A DNA stretch of 64,000 nucleotides from JAJZQZ01 sp963790415 (GTDB lineage Bacteria > Actinomycetota > Thermoleophilia > RBG-16-64-13), in NCBI GenBank assembly GCA_963790415.1, contig CAWBOK010000009.1, positions 186,001 to 250,000 of the forward strand, given 5' to 3'. The notes beneath the pieces are model-generated. The model saw only the letters and a program-made list of their open reading frames with translations. It was not told the origin of the DNA and searched no databases. Position numbers and translations under genes: made by a program. The first letter of the stretch is position 1. Every line of letters starts with the position of its first letter. Below, in pieces: positions 16,443 to 25,039 of the stretch.

Positions 16443-17440
16443 CCGCGGTCGCGCACGTGGCGGCCTATCTCCGTCGGCACGCCGCGTTCATCGCCTTCGC
16501 GGTCGTGGTCATGGCGGCTCCGTTCTTCGTCCACAGCACGTACTACCTGTCTGTCTTGGCATTCACCGCCACTCGGCTGATGGTCGTGCTCGGCCTCAAC
16601 CTGCTGTTGGGCCAGGCAGGGCAGATCTCGTTGGGACACGCTGCGTTCGTGGGCATCGGCGCCTACGGTTCCGCGATCATGACCACGCGCTGGTCGCTCG
16701 ACCCCTGGCTGGCGATGGGCATCTCGGCGTTGCTGGCCGGCGCGGTAGCCGGAGTGCTGGGAATACCGACCTTGAAGCTGAAAGGCCACTACCTCGCCAT
16801 GGCTACCCTGGGATTCGGCGAGATCGTGCTCATCCTACTGATCCAGTTCAAGTGGTTGACGTCGGGCAGCGATGGGATCGTGGGCATCCCCTCGCTCTCC
16901 CTCGGCGGACTGGACCTTGGGCAGCCCAGGGCCTATCACTGGATCGCCTGGGGAGTCGCGCTGCTGATGTTCCGTATGGCCCTGAACCTGGTCGACTCGC
17001 GGGTGGGGCGATCTCTGCGGGCGCTGCATCGGACGGAGATCGCGGCCGCCTCCCTGGGAGTGAACACCTCGTTCCGCAAGGTGCAGATCTTCGTAGTCTC
17101 CGCAGTGTTCGCCAGCATAGCGGGTAGCTTCTACGTGTACTACATCCATTTCATAAGCCCGGACAGCTTCGCCATCACCTTCTCGGTCATTCTGCTTACC
17201 ACCGTCGTCATCGGAGGGGTGGGGAGCGTGTGGGGCGCGGTGTGGGGAACGTTGCTCATGATGTTCCTGCCCGAGTACCTCAAACGCTTCAATCAGGACT
17301 ACACCAATCTCACGTTCGGCCTCCTGATGATCGTCATCATGATCTTTCTTCCCGGAGGGTTGGTCAGTCTGGGCGGTGCCTTCGGCCGTGCGAGCCGTCG
17401 TCTGCGTCGTGCCGACCACGCGACGCCCGAGGAGGGCTGA
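16439..17440 (+). CDS. livM: Liv-type ABC transporter permease LivM
   Basis: A 333-residue permease, partner of LivH. NLLLGQAGQISLGHAAFVGIGAY and the later TVVIGGVGSVWGAVWGT (coupling loop) are the LivM marks, with about nine membrane helices. GTG 16439 overlaps the end of livH and its TGA overlaps the ATG of livG, so the three are translationally coupled. Confidence 0.92.
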   Translation: MTAVAHVAAYLRRHAAFIAFAVVVMAAPFFVHSTYYLSVLAFTATRLMVVLGLNLLLGQAGQISLGHAAFVGIGAYGSAIMTTRWSLDPWLAMGISALLAGAVAGVLGIPTLKLKGHYLAMATLGFGEIVLILLIQFKWLTSGSDGIVGIPSLSLGGLDLGQPRAYHWIAWGVALLMFRMALNLVDSRVGRSLRALHRTEIAAASLGVNTSFRKVQIFVVSAVFASIAGSFYVYYIHFISPDSFAITFSVILLTTVVIGGVGSVWGAVWGTLLMMFLPEYLKRFNQDYTNLTFGLLMIVIMIFLPGGLVSLGGAFGRASRRLRRADHATPEEG

Positions 17441-18201
17441 TGCCGATTCTCAGCGTGCAAGGGGTGTCGAAGCGGTTCGGCGGCTTGGAGGCCCTCAAAG
17501 ACGTCTCGTTCGCGCTCTACGAGGGTCAGGTCAAGGCTCTCATCGGCCCGAACGGTGCGGGCAAGACCACGCTCTTCAACCTTATCTCGGGCATGGATCG
17601 GCCGAGCGAAGGGCATGTCTTTTTCCGAGAACGCGATCTCGGCAGGCTGCACCCACATCAGGCCAGTGGGCTCGGCATCGGCCGCACCTTCCAGCACAGC
17701 AAGGTGTTCGACGACATGACCGTGCTCGACAACGTGAAGGTGGGCCGCTACGGAAGCGGGCGCGCCGGCATCTTCTCCGCGTTCCTCACCCTTCCGCGGC
17801 ACAGGCGCGAGGAGCGGGAGGTGCGGGAGGCGTCGCTGACTGCGCTGAGACGGGTGGGGCTCGAAGGGCGCGTGGATGAGATAGCGGGCAATCTTCCCAT
17901 GGGAGACCGTCATCTGCTCGAGATCGCCCGCTCGTTGGCGACCGAGCCGAAGGTGCTGCTACTCGATGAGCCCGCGGCAGGGCTCAACAACGAGGAGACC
18001 GAACAACTGATGGGGATCGTGCGCCGGATACGCGACGAGGGGGTCACCATCCTCCTGGTGGAGCACGACATGGGCTTCGTCATGGACATATCCGACGAAG
18101 TCGTGGTGCTCGACTACGGCAGGAAGATCGCGGAGGGACCCCCTCTGATGATCCAGAACGACGAGCAGGTCATCCGTGCCTACCTCGGCGACGACCTTTA
18201 G
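17440..18201 (+). CDS. livG: Liv-type ABC transporter ATP-binding protein LivG
   Basis: A 253-residue ATPase. Walker A GPNGAGKTT is at about residues 35-43, followed by FNLISG, and Walker B VLLLDEPAAGLN at about residue 170. The signature region is GNLPMGDRHLLEIARSLA, in which the usual SYGxQR is replaced by PMGDRH, a variation of the LivG type. A C-terminal tail IRAYLGDDL is standard. The stop TAG is formed at the left edge of the inserted repeat that separates this gene from livF. Confidence 0.9.
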   Translation: MPILSVQGVSKRFGGLEALKDVSFALYEGQVKALIGPNGAGKTTLFNLISGMDRPSEGHVFFRERDLGRLHPHQASGLGIGRTFQHSKVFDDMTVLDNVKVGRYGSGRAGIFSAFLTLPRHRREEREVREASLTALRRVGLEGRVDEIAGNLPMGDRHLLEIARSLATEPKVLLLDEPAAGLNNEETEQLMGIVRRIRDEGVTILLVEHDMGFVMDISDEVVVLDYGRKIAEGPPLMIQNDEQVIRAYLGDDL

Positions 18202-18202
18202 G

Positions 18203-18348
18203 AGGCTGTGAAAATCGAAGCCTTGGCCCCAGACGCACTGGACGGCGCGATACGGCGTCCTCGGTCGCGCCGTAGCGCTGCTACGAGCGCTTCCTGCGTC
18301 CTTGTCTGCACGCGTCGCGCCTCGGCAAAGCGTCACTTTCAGCAGCCT
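18203..18348. repeat. Dispersed hairpin repeat, full copy (within the liv operon)
   Basis: The copy begins AGGCTGTGAAAA and ends TTTCAGCAGCCT, so the ends form inverted repeats. The centre holds CGTAGC-GCT-GCTACG. It shares most of its sequence with the copies at 31088 and 39570. The copy ends four bases before the ATG of livF. Confidence 0.8.
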
Positions 18349-18352
18349 CTGC

Positions 18353-19096
18353 ATGCTGACAGTCACCGCACTCAAGGCTGGATATGGGCGCATCGAGGTG
18401 CTCCACGGAGTCGATCTGACCGTCGGCGACGCGGAGATCGTGACCATCGTGGGTGCGAACGGAGCCGGCAAGAGCACACTGCTCAAGGCGATCTCCGGCG
18501 TCATCCCCGCCTGGTCGGGAGAGGTCGAGTTCACCGGCCGACGGCTCGACCGGATGAAGGTGGAGGCCATCGCCTCCTTGGGGTTGATCCAAATACCGGA
18601 GGGTCGCCAGTTGTTCGGACCGATGACGGTGGAAGAGAACCTCCAGTTGGGGGGCTACACACGCAGGCGCGGGAACCGCCCGCTCGCCACGAAGGTCGAC
18701 GAGATCTTCGAGCTCTTCCCGCGTCTGAAGGAGCGGCGCCGGCAGCAGGCCGGGACGTTGTCGGGCGGGGAGCAACAGATGCTGGCTGTGGGGCGCGCGC
18801 TCATGGCCGAGCCAACGGTGCTCCTGCTGGACGAGCCGTCCATGGGGCTTGCTCCATTGATGGTCAAGGAGATCTTCCAGGCGCTTCGCGATCTCAACAC
18901 CGAGGGGCTGGGCATGCTTCTCGTTGAGCAGGACGCGCGCATCGCCCTCCGCTTGGCCCATCGTGGGCTTGTGATGGAGCGGGGACGGGTAGTGTTGGAG
19001 GACTCGGCCGACGCACTCTTGAACAACCCCGAAGTGCAGGCTATCTACTTCGGTCAGCACGCCGGCCGCGGTGGTTCGAAGACGGAGGGTCGATGA
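18353..19096 (+). CDS. livF: Liv-type ABC transporter ATP-binding protein LivF
   Basis: A 247-residue ATPase, partner of LivG. Walker A GANGAGKST is near residue 34, the signature LSGGEQQMLAVGRALM near residue 135 and Walker B VLLLDEPSMGL near residue 155; the PEGRQLFGPMTVEENL motif is specific for LivF. The repeat copy lies immediately upstream and no Shine-Dalgarno sequence is visible before ATG 18353. Unlike the coupled genes before it, livF may therefore be translated poorly or from a restructured leader. Its stop overlaps the ATG of the ligase gene. Confidence 0.92.
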   Translation: MLTVTALKAGYGRIEVLHGVDLTVGDAEIVTIVGANGAGKSTLLKAISGVIPAWSGEVEFTGRRLDRMKVEAIASLGLIQIPEGRQLFGPMTVEENLQLGGYTRRRGNRPLATKVDEIFELFPRLKERRRQQAGTLSGGEQQMLAVGRALMAEPTVLLLDEPSMGLAPLMVKEIFQALRDLNTEGLGMLLVEQDARIALRLAHRGLVMERGRVVLEDSADALLNNPEVQAIYFGQHAGRGGSKTEGR

Positions 19097-20394
19097 ACGA
19101 GATCTGGAACCCCGAATACGAGACGATGGCCCGCGACGAGCTCCACGACCTGCAGCTCCGGCGACTGCGGATGACGCTGCGTTGGAGCTACAAGAACGTG
19201 CCTTTCTATCGCCTCTCGTGGGATGCCGCCGGCTTTCGACCCGACGACATCAAGACCTTGGACGACCTGAAGATCGCTCCGTTCACCGTCAAGGAAGACT
19301 TCCGTAAAGCGTACCCGTACGATTTGTTCGCGGTGCCGTTGGAGCAGGTGGTGCGTATCCACTCCTCAACGGGCACGACGAGTCGCCCCATCGTGGTGGG
19401 CTACACCCGCGGCGACCTCAACACCTGGGCCGAGCTCTGCGCCCGCGTGGTGACCGCCGGGGGCGCGCGTCCCCACGACGTAGCTCAGGTGGCGTTCGGC
19501 TACGGGCTCCAGACCGGCGCCTTCGGCATGCACGGCGGCCTGGAGCGCATCGGAGCGAGCGTGATCCCCGCCTCCACAGGGAACACGCGGCGCCAATTGA
19601 CCATCATGCGCGACTATCACAGCACGCTGCTGGTGTGCACGCCGTCGTACGCCATGTACATCGCCGAGTCGGCGGCCGAGTTGGGCTTCGATTTCCACGA
19701 TCTCGATCTGCGCGTGGGGTTGTTCGGCGCCGAACCGTGGACCAACAACCTGCGCGACGAGATCGAGCGGCGCATGGGCATCACCGCCTCGGACAACTAC
19801 GGACTGACCGAACTCATGGGCCCAGGCCTGTCGGGCGAGTGTGCGGCCAGGGACGGCCTGCATATCAACGAAGATCACTTCATCGTCGAGGTGGTCGACC
19901 CAGCGACGGGGGAACTCCTCCCGGAAGGTGCGGAAGGCGAACTGGTGTTCACCTCGCTTACCAAGGAAGCGGTGCCGGTGGTGCGCTATCGCACGGGTGA
20001 TCTCGCCTCCGTGACGTCCGCGTCATGCGCGTGTGGGCGCACCTTGGCCCGGCACACCAAGGTATACGCCCGCACCGACGACATGATCATCGTGCGGGGC
20101 GTCAACTTCTTCCCCTCGCAGATCGAGGACGTCCTCATGGAGATCGAGGACGTGGAGCCGCATTTCCAGGTGGTGATCGACCGCAAGGGCTCTCTCGACG
20201 AGATGGTGGTGCAGGTCGAGGTGGAGCCCGCCTTCTTCCCGGACGCCATGAAGCGCCTGGTCGAGTTCGAGAGGCACATCGAGGACCGACTTCAGGAGGA
20301 GTTGGGCGTACGGGCTCGGGTGAAACTGGTGGAGCCCAAGACTCTGCCCCGGCACACAGGCAAGGCGCGGCGGGTGGTAGATCGGCGCACGTAG
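19093..20394 (+). CDS. Phenylacetate-CoA ligase-like enzyme
   Basis: A 433-residue AMP-forming ligase of the PaaK family, which activates an aryl or related carboxylic acid to its CoA thioester. It begins WNPEYETMARDEL. The P-loop-like motif is IHSSTGTTSRP at about residue 93, and DNYGLTELMGPG is near residue 235. The C-terminal domain has YRTGD, RTDDMIIVRGVNFFPSQIE and the acyl-site Lys region HTGKARRVVD. The ATG overlaps livF, so this enzyme is cotranscribed with the importer. Phenylacetate, indoleacetate or a related amino acid breakdown product is plausible; the true substrate is not readable. Confidence 0.88.
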   Translation: MNEIWNPEYETMARDELHDLQLRRLRMTLRWSYKNVPFYRLSWDAAGFRPDDIKTLDDLKIAPFTVKEDFRKAYPYDLFAVPLEQVVRIHSSTGTTSRPIVVGYTRGDLNTWAELCARVVTAGGARPHDVAQVAFGYGLQTGAFGMHGGLERIGASVIPASTGNTRRQLTIMRDYHSTLLVCTPSYAMYIAESAAELGFDFHDLDLRVGLFGAEPWTNNLRDEIERRMGITASDNYGLTELMGPGLSGECAARDGLHINEDHFIVEVVDPATGELLPEGAEGELVFTSLTKEAVPVVRYRTGDLASVTSASCACGRTLARHTKVYARTDDMIIVRGVNFFPSQIEDVLMEIEDVEPHFQVVIDRKGSLDEMVVQVEVEPAFFPDAMKRLVEFERHIEDRLQEELGVRARVKLVEPKTLPRHTGKARRVVDRRT

Positions 20395-20429
20395 CGGGCC
20401 GTTTCGAGGCCCGAAGTGGGGGTGGTTCC

Positions 20430-20843
20430 ATGTCACTACGCGTGGGCCTCGAGGCTGAGGTTGAAGCCGAGGTCACCGAGGATATGACGGCGGCGGCGGT
20501 CGGTTCCGGGTTGGTGGCCGGCCTCTCGACCCCTTCCATGGTCGGCCTCATGGAGAGCGCCGCCGTGAAGGTCGTAGCGCCTCTCCTGCAGCCGGGCACC
20601 TCCACCGTCGGTTCGCGCCTCGATATCACCCACCTGGCGCCCACGCCCGTGGGGATGCGGGTACGCGCCCGGGCGACACTTCACGAGATCGACGGGCGGC
20701 GACTCGTGTTCCAGGTGTCGGTGACCGACGAAGTGGGGGAGGTGGGCGCCGGCGTGCACGAACGGTATCTGATCGACCTGGCCCGCTTCGAAGAACGCAT
20801 CGGGTTCCGCTTCGCCAAGCGTGGCTCCACGCCTCCAGCTTGA
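20430..20843 (+). CDS. Hotdog-fold thioesterase (FlK-like)
   Basis: A 137-residue single hotdog domain. It resembles the fluoroacetyl-CoA thioesterase-like family. STPSMVGLMESAAVKVVAPLL is the central helix with the family Thr/Glu site, and THLAPTPVGMRVRARATLHEIDGRRLVF forms the sheet. GVHERYLIDLARFEERI closes the domain. It lies 35 bp after the PaaK-like ligase, so it may cleave CoA thioesters made there or act as a release valve for CoA. The real substrate is unknown. Confidence 0.8.
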   Translation: MSLRVGLEAEVEAEVTEDMTAAAVGSGLVAGLSTPSMVGLMESAAVKVVAPLLQPGTSTVGSRLDITHLAPTPVGMRVRARATLHEIDGRRLVFQVSVTDEVGEVGAGVHERYLIDLARFEERIGFRFAKRGSTPPA

Positions 20844-20881
20844 GAGGCCGTCGAGAGCTCGTCTCTAGGCAGGCCCGTGGG

Positions 20882-20910
20882 TGGACGCGTGCTGCGAGGG
20901 GCGGTAGACT
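20882..20910 (+). promoter_or_regulatory. Probable promoter of metK
   Basis: TGGACG (20882-20887) and TAGACT (20905-20910) are 17 bp apart. The leader to metK is about 65 bases and does not match SAM riboswitch consensus sequences I know. Confidence 0.5.
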
Positions 20911-20980
20911 GCCCCGATGACGCAGGCACACACGGGGGCGCCAAGAGGCGTCTCCTCGGGCCGAATACCTGGAGGTAACA

Positions 20981-22192
20981 GTGGAGGACCATGAGTTCCT
21001 GTTCACGTCGGAGTCGGTCAGCGAGGGGCACCCCGACAAGCTGGCCGACCAGATCTCCGACGCGGTGCTGGATGCGGTGCTGACAGAAGACCCCGAGGGC
21101 AGGGTCGCCTGCGAGACCCTCGTCACTACTGGACTCGTGGTGATATCGGGCGAGATCACCACCTGCACCTACGTCGACATCCCGGCGGTCGCCCGCCGCA
21201 CCATCGCCCGCATCGGCTACACCAGGGCCAAGTATGGTTTCGACGCCGAGACCTGCGGCATCATCACCTCCATCCACGAGCAGTCCCGCGACATCGCGCA
21301 GGGAGTGAACAACGCCCTCGAGATGCGCACCGATCCCGGTGACCAGGACGAGCTCGACCGCCAGGGAGCCGGCGACCAGGGCATGATGTTCGGCTATGCC
21401 TGCCGGGACACCGACGTGTACATGCCTCTGCCCATCCACCTCGCGCACCGGCTGGTGCACCGAGCCGCGGAAGTCCGGCGCGGAGACGTCATGCCCTACC
21501 TCAGGCCGGACGCCAAGAGCCAGGTGACGGTCCGCTATCGCCACGGGAAGCCCGAGTTCATCACGGCCGTGGTCATGTCCAGCCAGCACCGTGACGGCAT
21601 CGACATCGACACGCTGATGCGGCCGGATCTGATCGAGCACGTCATCCGGCCTGTCCTGCCGCCCGACCTCTACGACCCCGAGTTCAAGCACACGAAGCTG
21701 TATGTGAACCCCACCGGCAAGTTCGTCGTGGGTGGACCCATGGGCGACACGGGCCTGACCGGCCGCAAGATCATCGTGGACACCTACGGAGGCATGGGCA
21801 GGCACGGCGGCGGATGCTTCTCCGGGAAGGACCCGTCGAAGGTCGATCGTTCCGCTTCGTACGCCGCCCGCTATGTGGCCAAGAACGTGGTCGCCGCCGG
21901 CCTGGCCGATCGATGTGAGGTGCAGGTGGCCTACGCTATCGGCGTCGCCCACCCGGTGAGCGTGATGGTGGATTGCTTCGGCACCGAGGTCATCTCCGAG
22001 GTCCGCATCCGCGAGCTGATACTCGAGCACTTCGATCTGCGCCCCGCCGCGATCATCCGCGACCTCGATCTGAGGCGACCCATCTACGAGAAGACCGCCG
22101 CCTACGGCCACTTCGGTCGCGAGGATCACGACTTCACGTGGGAACGCACCGACAAGGCGGCTACCTTGCGTCAAGAGGCCGGACTCGACTGA
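20981..22192 (+). CDS. metK: S-adenosylmethionine synthetase
   Basis: A 403-residue enzyme that makes S-adenosylmethionine from methionine and ATP. Conserved parts are FTSESVSEGHPDKLADQISD at the N-terminus, GAGDQGMMFGYAC near residue 125, GPMGDTGLTGRKIIVDTYGG near residue 250 and GGCFSGKDPSKVDRSA near residue 272. Length is normal for the family. GTG 20981 follows a GGAGG. It heads a row with priA, def and fmt that is common in actinobacteria. Confidence 0.97.
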   Translation: MEDHEFLFTSESVSEGHPDKLADQISDAVLDAVLTEDPEGRVACETLVTTGLVVISGEITTCTYVDIPAVARRTIARIGYTRAKYGFDAETCGIITSIHEQSRDIAQGVNNALEMRTDPGDQDELDRQGAGDQGMMFGYACRDTDVYMPLPIHLAHRLVHRAAEVRRGDVMPYLRPDAKSQVTVRYRHGKPEFITAVVMSSQHRDGIDIDTLMRPDLIEHVIRPVLPPDLYDPEFKHTKLYVNPTGKFVVGGPMGDTGLTGRKIIVDTYGGMGRHGGGCFSGKDPSKVDRSASYAARYVAKNVVAAGLADRCEVQVAYAIGVAHPVSVMVDCFGTEVISEVRIRELILEHFDLRPAAIIRDLDLRRPIYEKTAAYGHFGREDHDFTWERTDKAATLRQEAGLD

Positions 22193-22241
22193 CGCGGAGA
22201 CCGAGCGCGTCGGGCGCTCCGTGAAGCACCCGGAGGGCGGC

Positions 22242-24479
22242 ATGATCGTCCAGGTGGTCCCGCTTCTGGCCGTCAGGTCGCTCGGTCGACGGGTGTTCGA
22301 CTACCGACTCGCATCTACCGCGGGGGACCCGGCGACGCAGGCGTCGGCCGGGGCCGCCATCGAAGGCGCGCTGGTCCGCGTGCCCTTCGGGGCGCGCACG
22401 GTCCTTGGGATCGTGGTGGCCCAGGGGTCCTCGGGAACCATCGACCCCGACAGCTTGCTGACGGCCGAGCCGGTCGACGCCGACCGCGTGCCGGCCGATC
22501 TGCTCGACCTGGCGGGCCACGTGGCCGACTACTACCTCGCGCCCTGGGGGGCGTGCCTGCGCGCCGTCACACCGGCCCACCTTCTGGCCGCTTCACGCCC
22601 GCGGCCGGAACACCTGGTGACGTGGGCGGCACCCCGCGACCCGCCCGCGGAGCCCGGCTCCCCGATATCCGGCTCATCTCTGCCGCCGCTCACGGAGAAG
22701 CAGCAGCGATTGCTTGCCGCACTGCCGTCGGGGGGTGTGCCGGTGGCCGAGGCGTGCCGCCTGGCCGGCGTGGGGCGGGGGGTGGTCGACGCACTCGTGC
22801 GCAAAGGCCTGGCGCAGACATGGAAGCAGGCCGGCCCGCCGCCGGCCGCCGCCGATGATCGACCGAGCGGACCGGCCTCCGACCCGTTCGACCTGACTGT
22901 CGAGCAGGAGGCTGCAGTCACGGGACTGTTGGAGGCGCTGGCCGAGCCGGCGCCGGAGCGACGTCTGCTGTGGGGGGTCACGGGCAGCGGGAAGACCGAG
23001 GTCTATCTAGCCGTGCTCGAGGAAGTGGTACGGACGGACGCCGGCGCCATCGTGCTCGTGCCGGAGATCGCTCTCACCGGCCAATTGGTCGCCCGGCTGC
23101 GCAGCCGGTTCGGGGGGAAGGTGGGCGTCCTGCACAGCGCTCTGGGGCCGGCCCAGCGCGCACGGGAGCATCGGAGGATCGCCGCCGGCGAGGCGCGGAT
23201 CGTCGTGGGACCGCGTTCGGCCGTGTTCGCCCCGCTCGACAACCTCAGGCTGGTGATCGTGGATGAGGCCCACGACTCCTCCTACAAGCAGGAGGACGAA
23301 CCCCGCTACGACGCGCGCACCGTCGCCTGGTGGCGCGTCTGTCGAACGGGCGGCCTGCTCGTAGAGGGCACGGCGACGCCTCGGGTGGAGTCCTTCGCCG
23401 CCCGCACGCCTCGGCTGATCCTGCGCGAACGCCCGGCGGGCGCGATGCTGCCCGAGGTCGAGGTGATCGACATGCGCCGGCAAGGCGGGCGCACGATCTT
23501 GGCCCCGCTCGCCCGCGCGGCTCTCGACGAGACGCTCGGCCGGGGCGAGCAGGCCGTGGTGCTGCTCAACCGTCGCGGATACGCGGGCTTCCTCCAATGC
23601 GAAGTCTGTGGAGACGTGCGCATGTGCCCCCGCTGCGAGATCTCGTTGACGTATCACCGGCAGCGGAGAAGCCTGGTGTGCCATCACTGCGGCCTCCAGG
23701 CGCCGCCACCGGCTGTGTGCCCCTCGTGCGGCCAAGGCACGTTCAATCGGGGGAGCCCGGGAACGGAGAGGCTTGCGGAGGAGTTACAGCGATCGATCCC
23801 TCGGGAACGCCTCTTCCGGCTCGATTCAGACGTGGTGACCAGTGGCACGCGGGTCGACGACGTGCTCGCTTCGTTCGCCCACACCTCGCCGGGTGTGCTG
23901 GTCGGCACGCAGATGGTGGCGAAAGGACATGATTTCCCCCTCGTGACACTGGTGATAGTGGCCGATGCCGATACCGGTCTGTACGTGCCCGATTTCCGGG
24001 CCACCGAGCGGACGTTCCAGCTGTTGGTGCAGGTCTCGGGCCGAGCGGGCCGCGCTAGGCATCCGGGACGCGTGTTGGTGCAGACCTGGAATCCGGAAGT
24101 GGGCTGTATTAGAATGGCCGTCGGTCGTGAGGTGGAACGTTTCTATCGGGGAGAGCTCGACGCACGAGAGCGTCATGGGTATCCGCCCTATAGGAACCTC
24201 ATCCGGCTGGTGTGTGGATCTCAGGACGAAGAACGGGCGGAGGCGGGAGCGCGATATGTGGCCGAGCGCCTGCGCGTCTATCTGCAGTCCGAAGAGGTTC
24301 ATGGACCGGCGCGGTTGCCGCGCCTGCGGGGCAGGAGTCGCTGGCAGGTACTGGTGGCCGCGGCCGACGGAGAAGGGGGCCGCGCACTGGTGGCTCGTGC
24401 GGCCGAACAGCTGCGGGGTCCGTATGCCCGCAGGGGCCTGGACCTGATGATCGACGTGGACCCTCAATGGTTCACCTGA
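22242..24479 (+). CDS. priA: Primosomal replication protein N' (PriA helicase)
   Basis: About 745 residues. PriA reloads the replisome at stalled or repaired forks. After the DNA-binding N-terminus, Walker A GVTGSGKTE is at about residue 245 and the DEAH box (VIVDEAHDSSYKQED) at about residue 340. Eight cysteines in four CxxC pairs (CEVCGDVRMCPRC ... CHHC ... CPSCG) lie at residues about 452-501 and bind two zinc ions. QMVAKGHDFP and QVSGRAGRA are helicase motifs V and VI. I chose ATG 22242 (GGAGGG upstream); GTG 22221 is the alternative. Confidence 0.95.
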   Translation: MIVQVVPLLAVRSLGRRVFDYRLASTAGDPATQASAGAAIEGALVRVPFGARTVLGIVVAQGSSGTIDPDSLLTAEPVDADRVPADLLDLAGHVADYYLAPWGACLRAVTPAHLLAASRPRPEHLVTWAAPRDPPAEPGSPISGSSLPPLTEKQQRLLAALPSGGVPVAEACRLAGVGRGVVDALVRKGLAQTWKQAGPPPAAADDRPSGPASDPFDLTVEQEAAVTGLLEALAEPAPERRLLWGVTGSGKTEVYLAVLEEVVRTDAGAIVLVPEIALTGQLVARLRSRFGGKVGVLHSALGPAQRAREHRRIAAGEARIVVGPRSAVFAPLDNLRLVIVDEAHDSSYKQEDEPRYDARTVAWWRVCRTGGLLVEGTATPRVESFAARTPRLILRERPAGAMLPEVEVIDMRRQGGRTILAPLARAALDETLGRGEQAVVLLNRRGYAGFLQCEVCGDVRMCPRCEISLTYHRQRRSLVCHHCGLQAPPPAVCPSCGQGTFNRGSPGTERLAEELQRSIPRERLFRLDSDVVTSGTRVDDVLASFAHTSPGVLVGTQMVAKGHDFPLVTLVIVADADTGLYVPDFRATERTFQLLVQVSGRAGRARHPGRVLVQTWNPEVGCIRMAVGREVERFYRGELDARERHGYPPYRNLIRLVCGSQDEERAEAGARYVAERLRVYLQSEEVHGPARLPRLRGRSRWQVLVAAADGEGGRALVARAAEQLRGPYARRGLDLMIDVDPQWFT

Positions 24480-24492
24480 GGCAGAGGAGCAC

Positions 24493-25026
24493 GTGGACAT
24501 GTCCCATAGCCCTGGAGACAAGGCCGGGTTGTCGTTCGACCGGATTCGGCTTTTCGGTGATCCCGTGCTCAAACAGGAATCCAAGGAGATCGCCGAGCGC
24601 GGGCCGGAACTCGACCGGCTGGCGAAGCTGATGTTCGAGGTCATGGACCGCGAAGGCGGCATCGGGCTCGCCGCGCCGCAGATCGGCATCCAACGCAAGA
24701 TCATGGTGTGGCGCCATCCGGACACGGAGCAGGGCTACGTGCTGCTGAATCCCCGCATCGTGGAGCGTTCGCAGGAGACTGAGACCGCCAGCGAAGGGTG
24801 TCTGTCACTGCCGGGGCACTCCATGGAGGTGGAACGCGCGGAGCGGGTGGTGGTCGAAGCCGTCGATCTCCACGGTGAATCGGTCACCATCGAAGCCACC
24901 GGCCTGCTGGCGCGGATCATGCAGCATGAGATAGATCACCTCGAGGGGCATCTCATCCTGGACCGGACGTCGTCCGACGAGCGCCGGCGGGTGCTGAAGG
25001 ATCTACGCGACCAGATGGAACCGTGA
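24493..25026 (+). CDS. def: Peptide deformylase
   Basis: About 177 residues. The enzyme removes the formyl group from nascent proteins. All three active-site motifs are present: GIGLAAPQIG near residue 56, EGCLSLPG near residue 101 (Cys is a metal ligand) and QHEIDHLEG near residue 143 (two His ligands and the catalytic Glu). GTG 24493 and ATG 24499 are both possible starts. It sits between priA and fmt, pairing deformylation with formylation. Confidence 0.95.
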   Translation: MDMSHSPGDKAGLSFDRIRLFGDPVLKQESKEIAERGPELDRLAKLMFEVMDREGGIGLAAPQIGIQRKIMVWRHPDTEQGYVLLNPRIVERSQETETASEGCLSLPGHSMEVERAERVVVEAVDLHGESVTIEATGLLARIMQHEIDHLEGHLILDRTSSDERRRVLKDLRDQMEP

Positions 25027-25039
25027 GGTCAGTCCGCCG

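Noticed and set aside
20844..20980. SAM riboswitch upstream of metK
   Set aside because: The 137-bp spacer shows a promoter, but I could not match the conserved cores of the SAM riboswitch classes I know.
20681..22243. Long open frame (about 520 codons) on the minus strand opposite metK
   Set aside because: It lies fully antisense to an intact metK with all motifs, and its translation has the His/Arg/Val-rich composition typical of high-GC shadow frames.
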